Program-made: the position numbers and the translations under genes
In this document: in pieces, positions 7,324-16,500 of the stretch
Position numbering within the stretch: the first letter of the stretch is position 1
Layout: every line of letters begins with the position of its first letter
IMG/VR virus record: IMGVR_UViG_3300020383_000017
Span: 1 to 33,199 of that record
Strand: one strand, 5' to 3'
Source: a virus
DNA length: 33,199 nt
Notes under the pieces: model-generated
Seen by the model: only the letters and a program-made list of their open reading frames with translations
The model's database searches: none
Told to the model about the DNA's origin: nothing

Positions 7324-9999
7324 TTAAAGTGGTGGTAGATCGTCATCAGCACCCGGTTCTTCACTAGGTGGTGTTTCAGATTCTTCTTCACTTTCTAGGT
7401 CTTCAGGGATGTCTGTATTGTCATCTACAGCTTCCTCTGCTTCCTCTTCCTCCTCATTACCTTCAAGCTTAGCTTTAAGCGCTTCTAACTCTTCTTGTAA
7501 TGATTGGATCATTGCATCTTTCTCTTCTGCTGCTTGTGTATCCTTATCCTGATCAGCATCCAAGTTACCTTGTGCTTTACGCCCTTCCTTACGCATCATC
7601 CTTAATAGTTTCTGCATTGGTCCAAGAATGGCTTCAGCGTGGTCTTTATGCACAGCTACAATATCAAAACTATCCACTGAACCATCATTAACCATCCCGT
7701 CAAGTTCTGGCATGATGTTATTCTTACGTAACCATTGACGCTGGAAGTAACTACGCAGAGCTGCGATGGTTCCTTCAATACCTTCTTCAAGGTCAGAATC
7801 TAACATACCGTCAAACATCTCAGCATCTAAGTAAGCAGGAAGTGCTGCTTCAAGAAGACTGTTAAACTCTTCAAAAGACGCACCCTGATTAGCTAACTTA
7901 GCAGTATCTGGTGTAGGTAAGCTAATACGGATAGAATCGATGATTTCAGCAATTAATGATTCCACTGTGTCTATGGTACCATCTTCAGTTACATCGGTCT
8001 TACCTTGTTTAAGTTTCTTACTTAATGAAGATTCTTCAATCACATTTACAATCTGTTCCATCAGTACCGATGAATTAGACGTAAACTTACGAATGAAGTC
8101 AGATAAGTGATCACATAGCGTGTCCTGATAAATGATAACACGTTTAGCCAGCAATAGGTTAGAACCTACCACGTTAGTAGCAAATTCAACATCTAGCGTA
8201 GAGTCTACAATCTCAGGCGCGATGTGCATCGACATGAAGTGACGATTACGTAAGCTTTCCTCTAACCCCGTATCGACATTAACCATATTACGCTGACCAT
8301 CTTCCACGTTGGTCTTGGTGTTAGGATACGCAGGGTGACCCTCTACGTTAATGTCAACTGACGAGCGCTGCAAGTAACCTGTAATGTCCGATGGATCAAT
8401 AGTACCTAACGGATAGCTAAGTTGATGATTCTTAGTAAAGTTGTGCATGATCTTCTCCACAGTACTTGCTGGATCTGGATCATCTTCATCTAAAGTAATG
8501 TTCAACTTAGTACGGTTGTTAGAGTTCTTGATACCGGCCATGGTGTTTGCAAACATGGTCATGGCACGCAGCGATGCTATAATCTTAGAACCTTCAATCA
8601 ATGAACGCCCTGTACCGTTGTCGTTGTAATCAAAAGCCACATACGTCAGCAATTCAGCAGGGATGAATAATACCTGAGTATGCATCTTACTTAATGCACG
8701 ACCAAGCATAATACGACCTACTTCACCAGGGCATGATAATGTAGCATTCTCATTATACACGCCTGCTTCTAAACGTGCGACTAAATCGTTTTCGATTAGA
8801 GATGTATAAGAGGCAATGATTTCTGACTCAGTACGATCAGCAATGTTACTACGTTCACCGTACATACCTTGACGTACTTGCTCTATAAGCTCACTCGTGC
8901 CTTCGTTTTCTTTTTTCAAACGTTGCTTTAAATTAGTGAAGTATTTAGAATCTTTAGCACGTGTAACCGGGTTACCATTCTTGTCCAATAGCACATAGTA
9001 ACCAACATGGTTAGATGGATCAGACGGGACGTGTACCGGAATGACAGATTCACTAGGTAACTTCATCACCAGCGGATGACCTACTGCTTCACGGTTAAGC
9101 GCCTCGGAGGTCTGTAGCTGCACGGCAGAGCGCTGGGTGTAGACACGACGACGATACGCCGATTTAAGCACAGTTGGTTTGTCTTCTCCCTGTTTACCAC
9201 GCCACGACTCTAACCCAACCTTTACACCTGCGACACCTCTGTTTTGAAACGTATCCGCTACTGCATGTTGACGTGCCTTTGTTAACAATGCAGGTACTTT
9301 AAGTGCGTTAAAGTTATCTGTCACTGTGGTATAAGGGTTAAAATTATCAAATTTATCAGGCGCGGTATTGGCGCTAAATAAACTCTCTATGCCAATGCTG
9401 GTTTTCTTGCCACCACTATTAGGGTTACCTAACAGTCCCAGAGGGCGAACACTTGTAGTATCTTTAGTGAAAAAAGACTTCACGCTTTCTGTAGATACCT
9501 GGTCGTTGCTGTTAATTACATCATCTAACGTGTTCTCAGGTATAACAGCAATGGGATAACTACCTGTCTTAAATAACGCGTCTTGCAATATACTACTGAG
9601 GCGACGTTTAAGACCAAACTCGGTGATGAAATAATTCTGCACAATCTTTATGACACTAGCCGCTATATCAGCAGCCTCACCAGATACGCTGGAGGTGAAG
9701 TTGATGTCTGTAGAGATCATGTCTTTAGGCGAAAGTATTGACGATACTAATACTTGCATCGCCATTTCGGTATCAGGCAGAATTTCAAATATGGCTCTAG
9801 CATCGTTAATGTTAGTGGCTATCTCATTAGAAATAGTTTCCATGACATTCATTGAAGGCGCTTTTGTTTTTCTAGGCGGCTCTCCATCTGATTGCGTGGG
9901 ATTAACTATTTTATCAATGATGCTTTTAGTTTCGGCCGACATCCCTTGATCAGCGTCATGGCGGGGATGGGAGTGTTTGCGAATATGTTCTGTTGCCAT
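7324..9999 (-). CDS. Probable portal protein
   Basis: 891 residues, large for a portal but in the range of jumbo-phage portals. It opens with a charged N-terminus, then a mostly alpha-helical body including TNINDARAIFEILPDTEMAMQ, the kind of segment seen near the start of portal stems. Later segments such as YVAFDYNDNGTGRSLIEGSKIIASLRAMTMF and the ending are in keeping with portal wing and crown. The last 75 residues form a charged coiled coil and then a very acidic Glu/Asp/Pro tail (ending DDDLPPL), common in portals. It is transcribed opposite to its neighbours and starts 41 bases from the divergent gene at 10041, with a TAGG site before the ATG. No catalytic residues are expected. Another large head-tail structural protein is the alternative. 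Confidence 0.55.
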   Translation of the reverse strand: MATEHIRKHSHPRHDADQGMSAETKSIIDKIVNPTQSDGEPPRKTKAPSMNVMETISNEIATNINDARAIFEILPDTEMAMQVLVSSILSPKDMISTDINFTSSVSGEAADIAASVIKIVQNYFITEFGLKRRLSSILQDALFKTGSYPIAVIPENTLDDVINSNDQVSTESVKSFFTKDTTSVRPLGLLGNPNSGGKKTSIGIESLFSANTAPDKFDNFNPYTTVTDNFNALKVPALLTKARQHAVADTFQNRGVAGVKVGLESWRGKQGEDKPTVLKSAYRRRVYTQRSAVQLQTSEALNREAVGHPLVMKLPSESVIPVHVPSDPSNHVGYYVLLDKNGNPVTRAKDSKYFTNLKQRLKKENEGTSELIEQVRQGMYGERSNIADRTESEIIASYTSLIENDLVARLEAGVYNENATLSCPGEVGRIMLGRALSKMHTQVLFIPAELLTYVAFDYNDNGTGRSLIEGSKIIASLRAMTMFANTMAGIKNSNNRTKLNITLDEDDPDPASTVEKIMHNFTKNHQLSYPLGTIDPSDITGYLQRSSVDINVEGHPAYPNTKTNVEDGQRNMVNVDTGLEESLRNRHFMSMHIAPEIVDSTLDVEFATNVVGSNLLLAKRVIIYQDTLCDHLSDFIRKFTSNSSVLMEQIVNVIEESSLSKKLKQGKTDVTEDGTIDTVESLIAEIIDSIRISLPTPDTAKLANQGASFEEFNSLLEAALPAYLDAEMFDGMLDSDLEEGIEGTIAALRSYFQRQWLRKNNIMPELDGMVNDGSVDSFDIVAVHKDHAEAILGPMQKLLRMMRKEGRKAQGNLDADQDKDTQAAEEKDAMIQSLQEELEALKAKLEGNEEEEEAEEAVDDNTDIPEDLESEEESETPPSEEPGADDDLPPL

Positions 10000-10040
10000 T
10001 GTGTAATTACCTATAACTGTAATAAAGAGCGAAGTACAAT
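10000..10040. promoter_or_regulatory. 41-base divergent intergenic region
   Basis: It separates the portal-like gene (minus) from the 694-residue gene (plus). It is A/T-rich (TTACCTATAACTGTAATAAAG) and carries both ribosome-binding regions. There is little room for two full promoters, so control may lie partly inside the genes. No clear promoter element is seen. Confidence 0.3.
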
Positions 10041-12125
10041 ATGTCTGACTCTACCTACGATCTTTATCGACAAAGCTGTATTAATCTAGCCCGTTCGATT
10101 ATTTTAAAATCCAGCGAAGTCGCATCTGCTATAAATGCAGAACTTAACCTGCTTGGGGTAGAAGTTGATGAAACGGACCCGAGTACATGGAAATATTATT
10201 TAAATTTAAGCGGTCAATACCATCCTTTTGACGAACCGATGACGGTAACATCACTTGATACTTTAGAGGTCATAGCATTCACTCGAGAGAGTTTAGAGAT
10301 ACACCGCTCTACGGCGAAAGCGTATACCTTTAATAGCGATGCGTATCTGTCTTTGCTTGCCCGCTACCCTGATCAAGAAACGTTAATCCGTGGTATTGTT
10401 AATCCGGTTGATATAGATACGGCTATTGCCGCTTCCGATTGGGATATTCTTTTTTATAACAATGACCTTGTTGAGATCAATGAGGCTGATTTAATTAGCC
10501 GTATACAGAATTGGATACATCGCCATATGCTGCGGTGGCATATTAACGATTACACGTTAAGTGATGATCTTTATCTAGCAAGCGCCATAGGTGTGATGTT
10601 CAGTCACCTACCTAATGCTATTATCAACATACGGTTAGATAACGCTAAGACGTACAAGGCCCATAGTTATCACGTATGGACCTACCTAGCAGGTCATGGT
10701 GGTTTGAGTGGTTATCGTGAAAGCCTTAATACCGCGCAGGCTTTGTTCTTATATAGAAACATCCGATACATCTATAAGAACTCAGGGAAGACATCAACGT
10801 TTAGACTGTTAATTGAGAATCTATTAACCAAACGTGGTCTACCTTTATACGCCTACGACCTACGTCATCGTACGGACAGTTTACCTGATTCAATACGTCC
10901 AGAGATTGACGTTATTCGTTATCCACTTAACGACTCTCTAGTTAGCGCTGATGCAATACAAATCTATACACCCGATGAACTGACTGAATTGGTTCGTAAC
11001 TTTGCGCCTGATAATGGGCTTAACGCAGAGGAACTCACAGATGAGTGGGTGTTGAAGATGCAGCGCTCAGGCAGAGACCGTGTCTTAACTAAAGTGGTAG
11101 AATCAGTAGTAGAGATCAACGATAGCTTTGAAGCTGTTGACATCAACCAACTATTACTTGAACATTGGGTTTATTTATCTAACATCAACGTCTATAGTGG
11201 TAACGTAACATTAGTTAACCCGCATAGCGGTAACATACTTCAAATAAGTGCAGCTGATGCATTTATATTGTACATGTATCTGTTTAACCGCACACTAGGC
11301 GTAACATTAGATAAAATCCCTACCTTTACTACGTTCTTAACAGTAGAACCAGTAATGCAGGATTGGGATACATTCACCGAAGGACTGAATCCTAAATATG
11401 TAGAACCATATCGTGATTTATTCTTAAGTTTACCTACCACGTCTAACATTATCAACGCCGAAGGCTTCTTTGAACATGTTCACGATGTATATACGGTACT
11501 TGCCTCTATCTTAACGGCCTCTAATATGGCTAGCAAGATCGAAGAGAAAGCAGAATTACGTATTCTGTTTAATCGATTAACTAAATCTAAGACTATCACG
11601 CTTAGCAATATAGAAACTTATGATCAATGGTTATTTGTTAACGATATTGATGTTGAAGAGATTAGCATTACAGATGCGCAAGCATTTATGGATATTATTG
11701 TAGAGACGTCCACAGGTAGCGATGCATCTACAGATACCACCGCGCAGGCTATACAAAACGCGCTAGTGTCTATTTTGAACCAGCTAACCAGTTACGATAT
11801 TAACGTCGTATCAACATTGTTAGGTCAGAATTCATTTAATGTAGATACTAGTAGATTCAAGATCTCTGAATTGGATATATCTGGCTCACATAACGACGGT
11901 GACTACGATTCTACACTTCGTGTCAAAGACGCATCTCTACATGCAGACATGGGTTCCATCGATATTGAACCAGGCGTGTTAAGGTTAAATGACACAAGCC
12001 AATCGTATGCACAGTTCTCCATTAACCAATTAGATACTGCAACACTTCACACCCGTGCTAAGACTTTAGGTTCTATACGCATTGCAAACGTTGAAGTCGC
12101 CGTAAAGGAAATAACACATGACTAA
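10041..12125 (+). CDS. Probable virion structural protein, 694 aa
   Basis: Soluble, acidic and mostly helical in the first two thirds, with Thr/Asp/Ser-rich beta-like segments at the end (residues about 590-694). No signal peptide, membrane helix or catalytic motif is visible and I do not recognise the family. Its stop overlaps the start of the next gene (ATGACTAA), so the two are probably translated together. Length, composition, closeness to the portal-like gene and coupling to another structural-looking gene suggest a baseplate, tail or head-tail component. Which one cannot be told. Confidence 0.6.
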   Translation: MSDSTYDLYRQSCINLARSIILKSSEVASAINAELNLLGVEVDETDPSTWKYYLNLSGQYHPFDEPMTVTSLDTLEVIAFTRESLEIHRSTAKAYTFNSDAYLSLLARYPDQETLIRGIVNPVDIDTAIAASDWDILFYNNDLVEINEADLISRIQNWIHRHMLRWHINDYTLSDDLYLASAIGVMFSHLPNAIINIRLDNAKTYKAHSYHVWTYLAGHGGLSGYRESLNTAQALFLYRNIRYIYKNSGKTSTFRLLIENLLTKRGLPLYAYDLRHRTDSLPDSIRPEIDVIRYPLNDSLVSADAIQIYTPDELTELVRNFAPDNGLNAEELTDEWVLKMQRSGRDRVLTKVVESVVEINDSFEAVDINQLLLEHWVYLSNINVYSGNVTLVNPHSGNILQISAADAFILYMYLFNRTLGVTLDKIPTFTTFLTVEPVMQDWDTFTEGLNPKYVEPYRDLFLSLPTTSNIINAEGFFEHVHDVYTVLASILTASNMASKIEEKAELRILFNRLTKSKTITLSNIETYDQWLFVNDIDVEEISITDAQAFMDIIVETSTGSDASTDTTAQAIQNALVSILNQLTSYDINVVSTLLGQNSFNVDTSRFKISELDISGSHNDGDYDSTLRVKDASLHADMGSIDIEPGVLRLNDTSQSYAQFSINQLDTATLHTRAKTLGSIRIANVEVAVKEITHD

Positions 12126-12951
12126 TGTAACACGTACCATCTACGCCAGTGCGCTTCAATCAGCACAGGTTTTAGGTATTCCCTACGACATCGTAGATAA
12201 TACCACACTAAATGAAAAGTTTGGTATTCTCGATGGCATCCATCCAACCGAGGGCTATCCGGTAATGCAGTACCTAGCAATCGGACGTGGTGGTCATAGA
12301 AACGCCAGTGGCGCAGACGGTGCATCGCTTACGCGTTTAAATACCCACAGAGCGTCTGACGCGGCGTTATTTAAACACCTACCCTTTGTATTACGCGAGG
12401 TAGATAATGACCTTACCGCAACACAGCGTGCCCGTTACGGTATGCGTCGCGAAGAAACTATTGACGGTGTTAATTACATCGCCTATTACTTACTGCGCAT
12501 CGATAACACTAACGTGGATATTGATTACAACCGTGTAACTGTTACTGACGGTGATCAGTCAACTGTTCCATATACACCGTCTTCAAGCGACTTGAGTCCA
12601 ACGCCAACTGAAGTATCGCCTACGGGTATTAACGTGTCTGATGGTGAGTACCTGACCGCCTCTGCAGGTATCACGCTTAACTTCACTAGCGACATTATCA
12701 ACGAAATCGTTAATGCTGCTAAAATTATCTATGGTGAAGAAGAGTACGCGACGTTATCTGAGATAGGTTTGGTATCTGGTCAGGACTACACACACAGCGC
12801 TACTAACAGCGAAGGTGGTTCATTCACTTACGCTGAAGTTATTGCCGCGCAGGTTAACACGCACATCACCATGCATCAGCAGTTATGGTTGTTAAATAAC
12901 AGCTTAACGCTTGAGTTTAATCTAGGTGGTACTGAATCATTATCAATCTAA
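12118..12951 (+). CDS. Probable virion structural protein, 277 aa
   Basis: It starts eight bases before the preceding stop, with AAAGGA before the ATG. Features include GYPVMQYLAIGRGGH followed by RNASGADGAS near residues 42-65, a Pro/Ser/Thr-rich stretch in the middle (PYTPSSSDLSPTPTEVSPT, about 143-161) and beta-rich ends. No enzyme motif is seen. The overlap with the 694-residue gene argues for a shared role in the particle, such as a baseplate or neck partner. Family not recognised. Confidence 0.55.
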   Translation: MTNVTRTIYASALQSAQVLGIPYDIVDNTTLNEKFGILDGIHPTEGYPVMQYLAIGRGGHRNASGADGASLTRLNTHRASDAALFKHLPFVLREVDNDLTATQRARYGMRREETIDGVNYIAYYLLRIDNTNVDIDYNRVTVTDGDQSTVPYTPSSSDLSPTPTEVSPTGINVSDGEYLTASAGITLNFTSDIINEIVNAAKIIYGEEEYATLSEIGLVSGQDYTHSATNSEGGSFTYAEVIAAQVNTHITMHQQLWLLNNSLTLEFNLGGTESLSI

Positions 12952-12960
12952 GGTGATGAC

Positions 12961-13263
12961 ATGCAGAGTGACCATATAAAAACGTTAAGTACCTTTGCCC
13001 ACACGCTCGATTATGAGTGTGAAGTAGAGACCTGTAAAGGTAAAGTCTCACTTACCAGTATAAGTGAAGCAACACGGGAAAAACTGTATGGTAGCCATGC
13101 CTGGCCATGTCACTGCAAGGAATGCGGCGCGCTCTACATCTCTAATGTACCATTACCTTTAGAGATAACCGGTCAAGGAGGAGCTCGACGCTCCTCTTAT
13201 AGCCTTGAGATCGCTAGGAGAAAGATGCTTGTAATCAAGCTCAATAACAACAGGTTAGGTTAG
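12961..13263 (+). CDS. Small Cys-rich protein, zinc-binding-like
   Basis: 100 residues with AAGGTGATGAC before the ATG. Cysteines at about 20, 25, 50, 52 and 55 (C-x4-C and C-H-C-x2-C) suggest a zinc ribbon or knuckle. The C-terminal third is basic (ARRSSYSLEIARRK), which fits nucleic-acid binding. It is the first of three small Cys-rich proteins in this cluster and precedes the RuvC-like gene by two bases, so a role in DNA metabolism is plausible but inferred. Confidence 0.6.
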   Translation: MQSDHIKTLSTFAHTLDYECEVETCKGKVSLTSISEATREKLYGSHAWPCHCKECGALYISNVPLPLEITGQGGARRSSYSLEIARRKMLVIKLNNNRLG

Positions 13264-13265
13264 CT

Positions 13266-13841
13266 ATGTTCGGTGTAAACACTTTTCGCATCATTGGCTT
13301 TGATCCTAGCGTTGACAACATGGGTGTAGGTATTTTAGAGGTAGACATTAGAACCTATAAAGTTATCTGCGCCCAGTCTTTTACGCTAAAGGGTAAAGAC
13401 CATGTTAAGCGATACGCTCATATTGCCAAAATACATGGTGATAGAGTAGCTAAACTACACGGTCACTATAATGCAATTTTGAATATCTTTGATCAGTGGG
13501 ACCCCCATGCTGTTGCAATCGAGACGCCATTCTTAGGACGTTTCCCTGCAGCTTATGGTGCATTAAAAGAATGCGTGTGTATTGTCAATCAAGCTCTACT
13601 TACACATGACTTCTCATTGAAGCTTAATGAGATTGACCCTAAGAGCGTTAAGAACGCACTTGGTGTGTCAGGTTCTAGTAAAGATAAAGATGACATGCAA
13701 AAGGCACTTATTGCAAAAGATGATATTAGCTGGGAAAGAGATGTAAACCCTGAGGAACTAGACGAGCACAGTGTTGATGCGGTAGCTGTGGCTTACTGGT
13801 TTTATGAATTCCAATTTGGTCCTTATATAAAGAGGTCGTGA
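13266..13841 (+). CDS. RuvC-like Holliday junction resolvase
   Basis: 191 residues with an RNase H-like fold signature. IIGFDPSVDNMGVG gives the first catalytic Asp (D13) on strand 1, VAIETPF gives the second acid (E86) and DEHSVDAVAVAYW gives the C-terminal acids (E167, D171). This is the pattern of RuvC family endonucleases, which resolve four-way and branched DNA with metal ions. In a phage it would clear branched replication intermediates before packaging. The stop overlaps the next start (TGATG). Confidence 0.85.
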   Translation: MFGVNTFRIIGFDPSVDNMGVGILEVDIRTYKVICAQSFTLKGKDHVKRYAHIAKIHGDRVAKLHGHYNAILNIFDQWDPHAVAIETPFLGRFPAAYGALKECVCIVNQALLTHDFSLKLNEIDPKSVKNALGVSGSSKDKDDMQKALIAKDDISWERDVNPEELDEHSVDAVAVAYWFYEFQFGPYIKRS

Positions 13842-14239
13842 TGGCAACTTTCTTTTTAGTTACACCCACAAACGTCGGACATGAAACGCTCGGAGATATA
13901 GAAAAGATCATTCAAGCTAAAGTCGATCCAATGGCGCAGTTAACACACGTAACTAGGAAGACGGGCGCTATGGGTACGACCCCAATCCTCATGTCTCGAA
14001 CAAATCCTGACGGTATACCCCTTGAGGATATTATTGATCAGTTAATTGCGGAGATGAATGAAAAGCAAGAATATATCGAAAGAGATAAAAGCCTAGCTGC
14101 TCAATCTCTTAAATTAAACAGTCGGCAGATTATTGATTTGCTGATACGTATTAAACGTATTAATAACGAGTCACGTAATCTACTAGAGGCTATTAGTCCT
14201 GATCAAGGTCCAGTGGGTAAACCGCGCGTAGGTAATTAA
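13841..14239 (+). CDS. Unknown protein, 132 aa
   Basis: The ATG at 13841 is preferred over a GTG three bases earlier because AGAGG sits five bases before it and it overlaps the RuvC-like stop (TGATG). The N-terminal half (MATFFLVTPTNVGHETLGDIEK...) looks like a small alpha/beta domain; the second half is a long charged helix (about 65-110). No recognised motif. It is followed by a hairpin-TTATGCCGT element, so it ends a transcription unit that includes the resolvase. Confidence 0.6.
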   Translation: MATFFLVTPTNVGHETLGDIEKIIQAKVDPMAQLTHVTRKTGAMGTTPILMSRTNPDGIPLEDIIDQLIAEMNEKQEYIERDKSLAAQSLKLNSRQIIDLLIRIKRINNESRNLLEAISPDQGPVGKPRVGN

Positions 14240-14242
14240 ACT

Positions 14243-14273
14243 AGCCAGGGCGTTGTCCCTGGCTTTATGCCGT
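14243..14273 (+). terminator. Stem-loop followed directly by TTATGCCGT
   Basis: AGCCAGGG (14243-14250) pairs with CCCTGGCT (14257-14264) around CGTTGT. TTATGCCGT follows at once (14265-14273). There is no T-run. It lies four bases after a stop codon and 45 bases before the next start. Confidence 0.65.
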
Positions 14274-14317
14274 GTTAACTCTGACGCGGGTAAAGAAACC
14301 TATAGAGGAGATTCATC

Positions 14318-14683
14318 ATGCAGTGTTATACATATCAAATTGGTAAGGCTGAAGATAACCCAGAGCACGAGCATATACTGCTTATAAATAGCTCTGTTAA
14401 AAGCGGCTACCGCTGGCTGGCCCCGACATGGGCATTATTAATGGCTTACAAACAAGGTGAGATTACAGAAGAACAATACACTGAGAAGTTTAAAACACTG
14501 ATGCGTCTAAGGTATCGACGTTATCGTAATTTATTTGAAGCGATGAGTAAACAAGAACAAGTAGCGTTCGGTTGTTATTGTAAAGACGGTGACTTCTGCC
14601 ATCGACATCTACTCATTGAGATGTTTGAAAAGATCTGTAACAACTACGACATTCCCTTTAAATATATTGGAGAATTAAAATGA
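14318..14683 (+). CDS. DUF488-like protein
   Basis: 121 residues, GGAGA before the ATG. The C-terminal part has FGCYCKDGDFCHRHLLIEMF (about 84-103), matching the 'CxCK....CHR..L' signature of the DUF488 family, whose Cys/His cluster is conserved and whose biochemical function is not settled. The middle is helical and basic (LMRLRYRRYRNLFEAM). Its stop overlaps the next start (ATGA), so it is coupled to the next gene. Assignment to DUF488 rests on the Cys/His motif alone. Confidence 0.6.
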   Translation: MQCYTYQIGKAEDNPEHEHILLINSSVKSGYRWLAPTWALLMAYKQGEITEEQYTEKFKTLMRLRYRRYRNLFEAMSKQEQVAFGCYCKDGDFCHRHLLIEMFEKICNNYDIPFKYIGELK

Positions 14684-15012
14684 GTAACTATAATCCAGTT
14701 AACGTTGAAGACCTACACGACGATACATTCAACACCGTTGTTAGAGCAGCTGATGATGTTCTAGTTAAATTACGTCACGCACAACTTAAACATGGTCTAA
14801 CTAGGGGATGGCGCTACCCGCCACCAAATGCTGCAATAGGTGAGGGGCGGTTCTTTAACACTCCTGAAGAATGCGTGGTGGCTTTAAAATCCCATCTAGC
14901 GAAAGGTGAGATTACCGACTGCATTGCCTACCTGATGTTTTTGAAAGACTTAGAGGGGGGTGATTTCTCTGAAAGTCTTGTTAAGCAGTTTAAATTAGAT
15001 AATAAGGAATAG
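14680..15012 (+). CDS. Unknown protein, 110 aa
   Basis: It overlaps the DUF488-like stop by four bases (ATGA) with GGAGA upstream. It is helical and soluble, with DDVLVKLRHAQLKHG in the first half and EITDCIAYLMFLKDL in the second. The latter is faintly like the last acidic helix of all-alpha NTP pyrophosphatases, but a full E-x2-E...E-x2-D set is not seen, so I do not assign it. Position suggests DNA or nucleotide metabolism. Confidence 0.55.
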   Translation: MSNYNPVNVEDLHDDTFNTVVRAADDVLVKLRHAQLKHGLTRGWRYPPPNAAIGEGRFFNTPEECVVALKSHLAKGEITDCIAYLMFLKDLEGGDFSESLVKQFKLDNKE

Positions 15013-15016
15013 CGAC

Positions 15017-15655
15017 TTGAAAATATCTAACAATGTAAAAACAATTACCAGAAACCCCATCGCTGGTGTTTTAGATATTGAGACAGGATCTCTTCGTAAT
15101 AAAACACACATATTCACCATAGGTCTAGTTATTGGTAATCTTGTTACTGGTGAGATTTTGGCAGAGTCGTATTATCGAATAAACGGGGTTGGTCAAGAGG
15201 ACCGTATAAAGGATCATGATACGTTTGAGGTATTCTGGAAAGACAGCTCTCTGGTTTCTCTAGAGGCTCAAAGAGAAATATTTGATGAAACCCTACCACG
15301 TATGCCCCTGGCTGAAGCTTTATTAAAATTAAATGATGACATCAATGATTTTAAAGAGAAATATGATGTTAAACAAATCAACATAACTGGTAACGGTAGT
15401 GAATTTGACAACGCCATTATTGTAGAAGCTTATCGAGATTTGGACATTGAACTGCCATGGAAGTATGGCGATAACCAATCACTACGCACAATAGTCTGGC
15501 TGGGGCGGTTATTATTAGGAATTGATCCTAAGTACACTATCGAGTTTGAGGGGATACTACATCACGCGCTGCATGATTGTCGGCATGAATTTAAAACAGC
15601 TTCAACTATTGTTAGAGAGTTACTAGCCGCTATTAAGGAGAAAGGCGATGTATGA
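15017..15655 (+). CDS. DexA-like 3'-5' exonuclease (DEDDh, Rv2179c-like)
   Basis: 212 residues. LDIETG supplies D20 and E22, NGSEFDNAII supplies D131, and HHALHDC supplies H182 and D187 with the H-x4-D spacing of DEDDh exonucleases. The order FWKDSS...LEAQ..., then NGS-FDNAII..AY...ELPW, then RT matches the phage DexA/Rv2179c-like branch. It would degrade single-stranded 3' ends of DNA or RNA. The start is TTG at 15017, with AAGGA eight bases before it and no early in-frame ATG. Its end overlaps the DHFR start by eight bases. Confidence 0.8.
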   Translation: MKISNNVKTITRNPIAGVLDIETGSLRNKTHIFTIGLVIGNLVTGEILAESYYRINGVGQEDRIKDHDTFEVFWKDSSLVSLEAQREIFDETLPRMPLAEALLKLNDDINDFKEKYDVKQINITGNGSEFDNAIIVEAYRDLDIELPWKYGDNQSLRTIVWLGRLLLGIDPKYTIEFEGILHHALHDCRHEFKTASTIVRELLAAIKEKGDV

Positions 15656-16232
15656 TAACGCTATCGGTATATTGGCTTGTGATGCCAAGTGGGGGATAGG
15701 ACGTGATAACAGTATCCCGTGGTATTGTCCGGAAGACTTTAAACATTTCAAAGAAACGACGTATAAACAAATTGTCATTATGGGTCGTAAGACCTTTGAA
15801 AGTATAGGGAAGCCATTGCCGGGACGTGTTACTATTGTTCTCACTAGAAACATGCAACTGACTGCACAAGGTGTTATTGTTACCTCAAGTCCTGAAAATG
15901 CAATGTGGACAGCTAGAGCCCTAGCAGACTCTATCGATACAGGCGGAGAGCGTACTAAGATATTCATCTGCGGTGGGGCTGAGATCTATAAGGCCATGCA
16001 CCGTTGGGTTGATCGTTACATTGTCACGCGCATATCCCATGCTAAAGTATCGCATTTTGATTGTGATGCGTTCTTTGACACCTCTCTTCTTGATAATTAC
16101 CGTATTGAGAAAATCAGCGAATTAGAGAAATCTAAGAACCCAGGTATTGGGTTTCAGATTCTTCATTTTGTTGATACCGAAAATCCTGATACGGACACGC
16201 GCATTACATTGGAGCGTCACTATGCCCGCTAA
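15648..16232 (+). CDS. folA: Dihydrofolate reductase
   Basis: 194 residues, slightly longer than typical bacterial DHFR. Motifs in order: AIGILACDAKWGIGRDNSIPW (folate site and Met20-like loop), PEDFKHFK with the catalytic acid, IVIMGRKTFESIGKPLPGR (NADPH binding), IVLTRN, and IFICGGAEIYKAM. It reduces dihydrofolate to tetrahydrofolate, replacing what thymidylate synthase oxidises. It belongs to a run with dUTPase and thymidylate kinase. An AAGG site and overlap with the exonuclease stop support the ATG at 15648. Confidence 0.93.
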   Translation: MYDNAIGILACDAKWGIGRDNSIPWYCPEDFKHFKETTYKQIVIMGRKTFESIGKPLPGRVTIVLTRNMQLTAQGVIVTSSPENAMWTARALADSIDTGGERTKIFICGGAEIYKAMHRWVDRYIVTRISHAKVSHFDCDAFFDTSLLDNYRIEKISELEKSKNPGIGFQILHFVDTENPDTDTRITLERHYAR

Positions 16233-16500
16233 ACAAGTGATTCTAACCCCTATACAGATCGCCTATGACTGTGACGTTTGTGGTAATCCGGTAAAGTCTC
16301 TTAGAGATACTACTAATGTTTCAGAATGGTGGGGTGGTGTTGAAAGTAAAAAAGTACCGCATCAGTGTAGTGTATGTGGAAAGACCTACACCTTTAATGT
16401 TGATATAACTCAAGTATTATGGTCTTCTGACCCCAACGGATATACCATCGAGCAGATTAACGAATACATCTTACCCAGTAAGGATAAAGATAATGAATAG
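16222..16500 (+). CDS. Small zinc-ribbon-like protein
   Basis: 92 residues, starting MPAKQVILTP. The ATG at 16222 has GGAGCG six bases upstream and overlaps the DHFR stop; a longer upstream frame would lie inside the DHFR gene. Cys pairs at 17/20 (CDVC) and 49/52 (CSVC) form a classical two-knuckle zinc ribbon. No catalytic motif. Its stop overlaps the dUTPase start. Function unknown. Confidence 0.65.
   Translation: MPAKQVILTPIQIAYDCDVCGNPVKSLRDTTNVSEWWGGVESKKVPHQCSVCGKTYTFNVDITQVLWSSDPNGYTIEQINEYILPSKDKDNE

Noticed and set aside
14680-15012. MazG-like or other all-alpha NTP pyrophosphatase
   Set aside because: Only one faintly similar helix; the paired acidic motifs are missing.
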